From contig JAJXTL010000183.1 of assembly GCA_021783855.1 (NCBI GenBank), forward strand, positions 1 through 5,348: a stretch of 5,348 nt of DNA, read 5' to 3'. Within the stretch, counting starts at the first letter, position 1. Each line of letters begins with the position of its first letter. The DNA comes from Pseudomonadota bacterium. Its GTDB lineage: Bacteria > Pseudomonadota > Gammaproteobacteria > Burkholderiales > Gallionellaceae. The position numbers were made by a program, and so were the translations under genes. Of this stretch, positions 1-5,348 are shown piece by piece. The notes under the pieces were generated by a model. The model had not been told where the DNA came from and did not search any database. It saw only the letters and a list, made by a program, of their open reading frames with translations.

Positions 1-164
1 GCAGTTACGGGAAGGAACCGTCTGGCACTGCGTGTGTGAACACCTGAAGCTGACGCTTGCTGGTATCGGGCCGCCTAAAACACTGTTGGCCTGCGACAAT
101 TCTTCGCTTAACTGCTGTTTTTAGGATTAAAGTAACCCGAAATCCCGGAAGAGGCCATATAAAA
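1..164. other. Upstream region with no recognisable gene
   Basis: All three plus-strand frames meet stops here (at about 39, 47 and 124), and none of the short tails resembles a family I know. One of them could be the extreme C-terminus of a gene outside the window, for example the frame ending at 47. The minus-strand reading that crosses the region is a shadow of the response regulator gene. I see no convincing sigma-70 promoter: only weak partial -10 matches such as TAGGAT at 122-127, without a matching -35. The stretch probably carries the 5' control region of the response regulator gene. Confidence 0.4.
147..154 (+). promoter_or_regulatory. Ribosome binding site of the response regulator gene
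   Basis: The purine-rich run GGAAGAGG ends 10 bases before the ATG at 165. It supports that ATG over an in-frame TTG at 57, which would add 36 residues with no family resemblance ahead of the first strand of the receiver fold. Confidence 0.6.
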
Positions 165-524
165 ATGATCAAAGCGCTCATTGTTGACGATGATGAAATC
201 ACGCGGGTTTTGTTGAGGTCCATGCTGCGTCAGAACAATATCGATGTCGTGGGCGAAGCCAAAAATGGCGCTGATGCGCAGGATCTCTGCGGAAAGTTCA
301 GGCCGGATATCCTGTTTCTGGATATCAACATGCCAAAAATAAACGGCATGGAGGCATTGAAAGCCATCAAGATCAACCATCCTGACATCTCCGTGATCAT
401 GATCAGCAGCGATGCCACACTGGAAAATGTGAAAGAAGCCTGCACCCAGGGCGCCGACAATTTCATCGTAAAGCCGTTCAGCCAGGCAAAAATCATGGAT
501 GCCATTGCTCGAAGCCTGGGGTGA
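165..524 (+). CDS. Single-domain (CheY-like) response regulator
   Basis: This 119-residue protein is one receiver domain with no output domain. It begins MIKALIVDDDE, placing the acidic Mg-binding residues at D8-D10. The phosphoacceptor is D53 in FLDINMP, the Ser/Thr switch is around S81 in MISSD, and the conserved lysine is K103 in IVKPF, so every residue needed for phosphorylation is present. Proteins of this class act in the cytoplasm. They either bind a partner protein when phosphorylated, as CheY does, or serve as phosphate shuttles or sinks in relays. The gene converges on the hybrid kinase gene with only 8 bases between stop codons. That makes the kinase's HPt domain a plausible phosphodonor (inference). 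Nothing in the sequence says what the output is, and a chemotaxis role is not supported because no che genes are in view. The start is set by the ATG matching the usual receiver N-terminus and by the upstream GGAAGAGG. Confidence 0.93.
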   Translation: MIKALIVDDDEITRVLLRSMLRQNNIDVVGEAKNGADAQDLCGKFRPDILFLDINMPKINGMEALKAIKINHPDISVIMISSDATLENVKEACTQGADNFIVKPFSQAKIMDAIARSLG

Positions 525-532
525 GCGGCATA

Positions 533-3469
533 TCAGTATATGACGTTTTTGCCGTCCGGAGGATTGCCATCTACCCTTAATGCCAGCAGCCGTTCGATCT
601 GATGCAGGAGCTCGTCCAGCGCCGCCATCGTCTGATTCACGTCGCCATTTCTGGCAAGTCTTTCCAGTTTTCTCGCTTGATGCGTGAGCGCAGGGGTGCC
701 GCAATAGCCCGATGCGCCAGCCAGCTTGTGAGCGATCTGGTACAGGTCTTCCGGATGATTTCTTGCTGCTGCAAGACTGGCTGAATATTCCGGCAGCTTG
801 TCAAACAGCATGCCTAAGACCTTGCGCCATAGCTCCCACTCGCCAAGCGACAGTTCAACGCCCAGCCCGGGATCGAGCAGCGCCAGTTGATCGCCGGTCT
901 TTGAAATGTCGCCGGCAGCATCGCTCTTATCCGGCGCAGAAGCTGCTGTCAGGCCCAGCTTTGCCAATACGCTCATCAGCGCCATCTCGTTGATGGGCTT
1001 GCTAAGATACTCATCCATGCCGGCCGCCAGATATCGTTCCCTGTCGCCGCGCAGCGCATTGGCGGTGAGCGCAATAATCGGTGTATGACGTTTACTGCTT
1101 TTTTCCAGTTCACGAATATGAGCGGTAGCCTCCATGCCATCCATGATCGGCATATGTACATCCATCAGGATGAGATCGTATGTTCCTCTGTGGTAAGCAT
1201 CCAGCGCCTGCGCGCCATTTTCTGCAAGGTCGGAAGTCGCACCCAGCTGTTCGACTAGAATTTTCACCAGTTTCCGGTTGATTTCATTGTCATCGACGAT
1301 CAGCACGAATAATTTTCCGCCGGTTCTTTTTGATTGCAGTTGGAATGTTGCAGCATCCTGTGCAGCAATCGTCTGCTCGGATGACTGAGGGGTGCGATGG
1401 GCTGGCGGCTTGTGCATACGCAAGGTAAAGGTGAATGTCGTTCCATGGCCAGCCTGGCTTGTGACGGAAATTTCACCGCCCATCAGTTCAACCAACGCCC
1501 TGGAAATGACCAGGCCCAGACCAGTTCCGCCATACTTGCGGGTGGTTGAGACATCAGCCTGGCTGAAAGACTGGAATAGCCGCGTCTGCTGTTCTGCAGA
1601 AATGCCGATGCCGCTATCCTTGACAGAGACTTCCACCAGCACATCGGCAGTGCTTTCCTCCTTCAGCGCAGCCTTGACGAGGATCTCGCCCTGCCCGGTA
1701 AATTTGATGGCATTTCCCAAAATATTGGACAACACCTGAGAGATGCGCGCAGGATCGCCCAGCAGATGGACAGGCACCGCGTTGTCATATGCAAAAGACA
1801 GATCAAGCCCCTTGCCCTTGGCGTTTGCGGAATGCAGGGAGATGATCTCTTTCAGCAATGGCTTCAATTCGATGTCTATTTGCTCGAGCGAAACCTTTCC
1901 GGCCTCGATCTTGGAAAAGTCGAGAATGTCGTTGATCACCGTCATCAGAACTTTGGCAGACACTTCTGTGGTGTCCAGATATTCGCGCTGGTTGGGGGTG
2001 AGCTCAGTTTTCGCCAGCAGCCGCAAGAAACCCATGATGCCGTTCAGTGGCGTGCGGATCTCATGGCTCATGTTTGCGAGGAACAGGCTCTTGGACTGAC
2101 TGGCCGCATCTGCGGCCTGTTTTTCTATCAGCACCTTCCTTGCGTGTTCTTCGGCCCTTCTTCTCTTGGTGATTTCCAGACCGTAGCAGTGAACTAGGCC
2201 CTGGCTTTTGAGGGGAGAAAATGTCCACAGAAAATAACGCTGATTGAATTCAACTTCGATTGTCTGAGCCGTTGTGCCGCCCAGCAAACAACGCGCGACA
2301 ATCTTGCGGTAATCCTGGGGAAGCAGCACCTCTATTTCATATGGACCAAGCCCAAGTTCGGCGAGCACCTGCCGTCCGCGCGGATTCATGTAAGTGATGT
2401 CCGCATCGCTATTCGTGCTCAGCACGATTTCCGGGCTGCCTTTCGGAAAGGATGCCAGCGCCTGGAGTTTGTTCGTATGTTCCTTCTCCCTGGCGGACAG
2501 CTTGAATGCAATCATGCTGATCACGCCAAGATATACCAGAAAGATCATCAGTATCGGGTAATTGTGTTCCCACCAGTGCGCTGCGATGAGCTTTTCCGGA
2601 ACAGAAACAAATGCCAGCATATTGGCGTTGGGGAGATGGGAAAAAGCGCCTGTCCGTTTGCCGCCGCCAAGGGAAGAATCCCCTTCGTAAGCACCCGCAA
2701 TGATGCCGGGGTGAGCGCGCAGCGTCTTCATCAACCCGCCCTGCCATTGCGACCGGTTGAATATCTGCATGGATGTGGTGATGGGCCAGATCAGCTGGAG
2801 ATATCCATCGTCGCGCATCAGGCCGACACGGCTGTTTGCTATCAGCGGCAGGTCAGACCACAGAAAACCTGCGCTTTCCACGGGAATTGCTGCCTGTATG
2901 ACAAACAGCGGAACGCCTCTGTCATCCTTCACGGTATGGCGGAAAGGGAAATGCCAGCGGTTCAATCCCATGCCGAACTGGTTGCGCCCGATATTGTAGG
3001 AATAGGTATTGTTCAGGTCGAACAGGAAATCCCGCAAATAAGCCGCATCCTGATGGAAATCAGGCAGCGCTTCGCCAGGCGCCGCATTGGTATTCAGGAA
3101 CATTCTGCCTGCGGGGCTGATCAAGGCTACCGCGGCGATTTCAGGATGATCGGACACATATTCCGCCAGGGCCGAGCGCGCCAGCTCGGGATGAGCGGTA
3201 ACGTCCATCGTTGCCAGCATCTGCCCCAGCATATCCATGCTGATGCCAAGGCCGTCAAATATCGCCTGGCTGCTTTTTGCGGCAAAGCCTGCCTGGATGG
3301 CAAGATTGCGCTGCACATCCTGGTTTTCCTTCTCCCAGCTTTTGTAACTGAATACGGCCAGCGCGAGCACGCCCAATACAACGGTGCCTGCCAGCAGATT
3401 TCTGAGCAGTTGTGCAAAGGGTGTTCTTGCAACCGGCTGAAGGCCGGCGTGCGGTGGGTTTTGTGTCAT
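533..3469 (-). CDS. Membrane-bound hybrid sensor histidine kinase (sensor-PAS-HisKA-HATPase-REC-HPt)
   Basis: A 978-residue tripartite kinase. TM1 is about 22-43 and TM2 about 303-324, bracketing a periplasmic sensor of some 260 residues whose length and pattern suggest a Cache/PDC fold (inference; ligand unknown). A PAS domain follows (about 345-435), then a basic, probably coiled-coil linker. HisKA carries H469 in NMSHEIRTPLNG. The HATPase has the N box (N582/N586), G1 DSGIG (618-622), F box (631-639) and G2 GGTGLGL (647-653). The receiver has D726/D727, phosphoacceptor D770, T802 and K824. The C-terminal HPt has H914 in AHKLAGASG. The expected phosphate path is H469 to D770 to H914 to a separate response regulator. 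The architecture and HPt motif match the BarA/GacS class, but the sensor is much larger than BarA's and no UvrY/GacA gene is in the window, so I give no symbol. An in-frame TAA lies four codons upstream, and the next Met is residue 76, beyond TM1, so the ATG at 3469 is the only sensible start. It lacks a clear Shine-Dalgarno sequence. Confidence 0.96.
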   Translation of the reverse strand: MTQNPPHAGLQPVARTPFAQLLRNLLAGTVVLGVLALAVFSYKSWEKENQDVQRNLAIQAGFAAKSSQAIFDGLGISMDMLGQMLATMDVTAHPELARSALAEYVSDHPEIAAVALISPAGRMFLNTNAAPGEALPDFHQDAAYLRDFLFDLNNTYSYNIGRNQFGMGLNRWHFPFRHTVKDDRGVPLFVIQAAIPVESAGFLWSDLPLIANSRVGLMRDDGYLQLIWPITTSMQIFNRSQWQGGLMKTLRAHPGIIAGAYEGDSSLGGGKRTGAFSHLPNANMLAFVSVPEKLIAAHWWEHNYPILMIFLVYLGVISMIAFKLSAREKEHTNKLQALASFPKGSPEIVLSTNSDADITYMNPRGRQVLAELGLGPYEIEVLLPQDYRKIVARCLLGGTTAQTIEVEFNQRYFLWTFSPLKSQGLVHCYGLEITKRRRAEEHARKVLIEKQAADAASQSKSLFLANMSHEIRTPLNGIMGFLRLLAKTELTPNQREYLDTTEVSAKVLMTVINDILDFSKIEAGKVSLEQIDIELKPLLKEIISLHSANAKGKGLDLSFAYDNAVPVHLLGDPARISQVLSNILGNAIKFTGQGEILVKAALKEESTADVLVEVSVKDSGIGISAEQQTRLFQSFSQADVSTTRKYGGTGLGLVISRALVELMGGEISVTSQAGHGTTFTFTLRMHKPPAHRTPQSSEQTIAAQDAATFQLQSKRTGGKLFVLIVDDNEINRKLVKILVEQLGATSDLAENGAQALDAYHRGTYDLILMDVHMPIMDGMEATAHIRELEKSSKRHTPIIALTANALRGDRERYLAAGMDEYLSKPINEMALMSVLAKLGLTAASAPDKSDAAGDISKTGDQLALLDPGLGVELSLGEWELWRKVLGMLFDKLPEYSASLAAARNHPEDLYQIAHKLAGASGYCGTPALTHQARKLERLARNGDVNQTMAALDELLHQIERLLALRVDGNPPDGKNVIY

Positions 3470-3480
3470 AGAGAACTGCT

Positions 3481-3488
3481 TTTATATA
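3481..3488 (-). promoter_or_regulatory. Candidate -10 element for the kinase gene, very close to its ATG
   Basis: Read on the minus strand, the sequence is TATATAAA, which offers TATATA or TATAAA as a -10 hexamer. No good -35 lies 16-18 bases upstream; the best is ATGCTA, matching 3 of 6. TTGATA at 3501-3496 resembles a -35 but is too near. If this box is used, transcription would start about 5-7 bases before the kinase ATG, giving an almost leaderless message. That would fit the missing ribosome binding site. Confidence 0.3.
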
Positions 3489-3593
3489 CTTTGTCTATCA
3501 AGGTTAGCATATTATTGTTACACATAGATCACACTGGAATGACGGGAAGTTTCGCGCCCGCAACGGATGGGCTGCGCATATTCAGGAAGATCC

Positions 3594-3692
3594 ATGCTAT
3601 ATAATGCAAAGTTGATTGGTTGCCTCCGTATTCTTGCAGATGCAGCGGTTTCGATTGCCCTTAAGACAGGAAAAGCATGCGCAGCGCCTTGA
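3594..3692 (+). CDS. Possible short upstream reading frame overlapping the c-di-GMP gene start
   Basis: A 32-codon frame starts at ATG 3594, behind AGGAAGA at 3584-3590, and ends at TGA 3690-3692. It runs 16 bases into the c-di-GMP gene in a different frame. The predicted peptide begins MLYNAKLIG and is fairly hydrophobic, with no family I recognise. If translated, it could couple translation to the downstream gene. Against it, a perfect TATAAT at 3600-3605 lies inside the frame. A transcript from that box would not include this ATG, so the two readings exclude each other unless transcription starts further upstream. It may well be chance. Confidence 0.15.
   Translation: MLYNAKLIGCLRILADAAVSIALKTGKACAAP
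3595..3605 (+). promoter_or_regulatory. Candidate promoter -10 region for the REC-GGDEF-EAL gene
   Basis: TATAAT at 3600-3605 is an exact sigma-70 -10 match. The overlapping TGCTATATA at 3595-3603 can also be read as an extended -10, which would compensate for the poor -35 (CATATT at 17-base spacing). Initiation near 3611-3613 would give a 5' leader of about 65 bases. I see no c-di-GMP (GEMM) riboswitch features in that leader. Confidence 0.45.
3668..3671 (+). promoter_or_regulatory. Ribosome binding site of the REC-GGDEF-EAL gene
   Basis: AGGA sits 5 bases before the ATG at 3677. With the in-frame TAA at 3662-3664, it fixes that ATG as the start. Confidence 0.7.
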
Positions 3693-5348
3693 TTGTAGAT
3701 GATAGCCCGATTGAATTGCTGATGACAAAAATCCTGCTTGAACGGCTGGGATTTGTGACAAGGACGGCTGACAACGGCAAAGATGCGCTGGACCTGATAC
3801 TCAATGATGCTCCGGAGGTTGTGATCTGCGATATCACCATGCCTGGCATGAACGGGCTGGAGCTCCTGAAGGCAACCAGGCGTCTTGATAGACCGCCCGT
3901 CTTCATCATGGCAACGGGCCTTGACGACGCCGAGCACGCCGTTGCATCGCTCAACAGCGGTGCCTACGGTTACCTTACCAAGCCATTGAAGGAAGAACAG
4001 CTGCTAAAAGCGCTCAACCAGGCGCGTCTTAACCGCCAGAACGAACTGCAAGCGCAGCATGAACACGAAAGACTGTCCAGAAGCGATCCGCTTACGGGCC
4101 TGGCCAACAAGGATGAGTTCCTGCGCAAGCTTGGCGAATATGCCGCTTCGCTGCGCAAGGATGATCATCCCCTGTCCATCCTTTTCATCAATATCGACGG
4201 CCTGCGCTACGTCAACAACACTTTCGGGCATTCCGAAGGCGACCATGTTCTGCAGCATGTGGCCGGCATCCTTAAGCAATCGGTGCGGCCCGCGGATATT
4301 GTGGCCCGCTATGGCGGGGATGTTTTTGCGGTCGCATTGATCGGCATTGATCCGGACAGTACGGACGCCAGGGCGCAGGCGATGTCACGCAATGTTGAGG
4401 AGGCCAGGGTCATGCTGGGCGGGCGTGAACATAGCCTGACCGTCACCATAGGCATTGCGCTCGGACATGCGCACACGGGGACGGGCGCATTAGTCAACAA
4501 TGCGGATTTGGCGCTCCTGCTGGCCAAGGAGAAAGGCCGTAACCAGATATATTTTTACCGCGACGAGGATGAGGCGCACCGCAAGGAATTCGGTGCGCTC
4601 TTCAACAACCTCGAAACACTCAAGCTGACGCTTCAGGAACGCCGTTTCAGCATGCACTATCAGCCCATTGTGCACCTTGAGAGCGGCGAGCCGCATCATT
4701 ATGAAGCATTGATCCGCCTGCGCGATGAGGCAGGCAATGTGCTGCCTCCCGATGTTTTCATCAAGGTCGCGGAAAAATTCGATCTCGCAACCAGAATCGA
4801 TTGCATGGTGGTTACCGCTTGCATCAAGAAGCTTTCCGAACTTGCAAAAGCCGGCAATCCGGCAGGGCTGGCCATCAATCTTTCCGGAAAATCCGTTGGC
4901 AATGCTGAGCTGCTGGCCTTGATCAAGAGCGAACTGGCAACAACAGGCGTTGATCCGGGCAGGATCATTTTTGAAATCACCGAAACCGCCGCATTTCACA
5001 ATCTTGATCTGGTTCAGCAATTCGTTCGCGAAGCAAAACAACTGGGCTGTCGTTTTGCATTGGATGATTTTGGCGTTGGCTTTTCATCATTTTATTACAT
5101 CAAGCAGCTGGACATCGATTATCTGAAGATCGATGGATCGTTCATACGCAATCTGCTTGAAAGCGCCAACGACAGGGTTTTCGTTCAGGCCATGGTCGAG
5201 ATTTCCCGTGTGTACGACATGAAGGTGGTCGCGGAATGGGTGGAAAATGCGGAAATCACCGCCTTGCTGAATGATATCGGCGTGGATTACGGGCAGGGCT
5301 ATTATTTCGGCAGGCCCATGCCCGATTGCGGAATGCAGGAAGGCAATG
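3677..5348 (+). CDS. REC-GGDEF-EAL c-di-GMP phosphodiesterase with degenerate GGDEF (3' end outside window)
   Basis: 557 residues are visible with no internal stop. The N-terminal receiver (about 1-115) has D8/D9, phosphoacceptor D52, T80 and K102, so it should be controlled by phosphorylation. A helical linker (about 112-134) leads to a GGDEF domain (about 135-295) opening with DPLTGLANK. Its signature is GGDVF (213-217), and the metal-binding Asp of the DID motif is N172. The guanine-contact positions N180 and D189 and the RxxD inhibitory-site motif (R204, D207) are kept. The EAL domain (about 312 to the edge) retains the known catalytic and Mg-binding positions: E343 of EAL, N401, E433, D463/D464, K484, E520, E523 and Q540. 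The prediction is therefore a cytoplasmic phosphodiesterase converting c-di-GMP to pGpG, with a non-cyclase GGDEF domain as a regulatory module. The gene is divergent from the hybrid kinase gene, 207 bases from its start, making that kinase a likely phosphodonor (inference). Only the last few residues of the EAL fold, plus any further C-terminal domain, are missing. Confidence 0.95.
   Translation, partial: MRSALIVDDSPIELLMTKILLERLGFVTRTADNGKDALDLILNDAPEVVICDITMPGMNGLELLKATRRLDRPPVFIMATGLDDAEHAVASLNSGAYGYLTKPLKEEQLLKALNQARLNRQNELQAQHEHERLSRSDPLTGLANKDEFLRKLGEYAASLRKDDHPLSILFINIDGLRYVNNTFGHSEGDHVLQHVAGILKQSVRPADIVARYGGDVFAVALIGIDPDSTDARAQAMSRNVEEARVMLGGREHSLTVTIGIALGHAHTGTGALVNNADLALLLAKEKGRNQIYFYRDEDEAHRKEFGALFNNLETLKLTLQERRFSMHYQPIVHLESGEPHHYEALIRLRDEAGNVLPPDVFIKVAEKFDLATRIDCMVVTACIKKLSELAKAGNPAGLAINLSGKSVGNAELLALIKSELATTGVDPGRIIFEITETAAFHNLDLVQQFVREAKQLGCRFALDDFGVGFSSFYYIKQLDIDYLKIDGSFIRNLLESANDRVFVQAMVEISRVYDMKVVAEWVENAEITALLNDIGVDYGQGYYFGRPMPDCGMQEGN

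Noticed and set aside
57..164. TTG at 57 as an alternative start adding 36 residues to the response regulator.
   Set aside because: The added residues resemble no receiver extension, and the ATG at 165 has a ribosome binding site and begins exactly at the family's first strand.
526..554. Inverted repeats at the convergent junction (CATAT-CAGT-ATATG at 529-542, and CGGCA/TGCCG at 526-530 and 550-554) near a T-run, as a possible terminator.
   Set aside because: The inner stem is only 5 bp and nearly all A/T. The outer stem is 5 bp with a 19-base loop containing the T-run. Neither has the GC-rich stem followed directly by a U-tract on either strand, so I see no supported intrinsic terminator between the genes.
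108..704. Minus-strand open frame (198 codons) across the response regulator and the end of the kinase gene.
   Set aside because: It is antisense to the well-supported receiver gene and overlaps the kinase C-terminus in another frame, with no recognisable motifs.
3516..3533. TGTTA...TCACA resembling a CRP/FNR-type operator in the divergent region.
   Set aside because: The half-sites are 8 bases apart rather than 6 and are not properly symmetrical.
2477..3604. Long plus-strand open frame (375 codons) opposite the kinase gene.
   Set aside because: It lies antisense to the kinase N-terminal half, runs through the divergent control region, and shows no domain pattern. It is the complementary-frame shadow of a real gene.
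4490..5041. Minus-strand open frame (183 codons) within the c-di-GMP gene.
   Set aside because: It is fully antisense to the conserved GGDEF-EAL coding sequence, with no start context or family resemblance.

Overview
The window (5348 bases, moderate GC) holds a compact signal-transduction locus of three genes: a single-domain response regulator (165-524, +), a large BarA/GacS-architecture hybrid sensor kinase (533-3469, -), and a REC-GGDEF-EAL cyclic-di-GMP protein that runs off the right edge (3677-5348, +). Domain architecture and protein style suggest a Gram-negative proteobacterium, most likely a betaproteobacterium. This is an impression from the sequences, and no marker gene in the window fixes the taxonomy.

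Layout. Bases 1-164 contain no gene I can recognise. The response regulator ends 8 bases before the stop codon of the convergent kinase gene. The kinase gene fills the middle of the window on the minus strand. Between its start and the start of the c-di-GMP gene is a 207-base divergent control region. It holds an AT-rich -10-like box facing the kinase, very close to the kinase ATG, and a perfect TATAAT facing the c-di-GMP gene. No mobile element, CRISPR array, tRNA or rRNA is visible.

How they may work together (inference). The kinase has two membrane segments around a periplasmic sensor of about 260 residues, then PAS, HisKA, HATPase, REC and HPt modules with all phosphotransfer residues present (H469, D770, H914). 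Its C-terminal HPt could pass phosphate to the free-standing receiver (D53), to the REC domain of the c-di-GMP protein (D52), or to both. That would make the locus a possible branched phosphorelay ending in c-di-GMP turnover. The c-di-GMP protein has a complete EAL active site. Its GGDEF domain reads GGDVF and has lost a metal ligand, so its expected activity is c-di-GMP hydrolysis. The GGDEF half may act as a GTP- or c-di-GMP-binding regulatory domain.

The families are all well known. The less ordinary points are the selectively degraded GGDEF domain, the apparent absence of a ribosome binding site before the kinase, and the arrangement itself.
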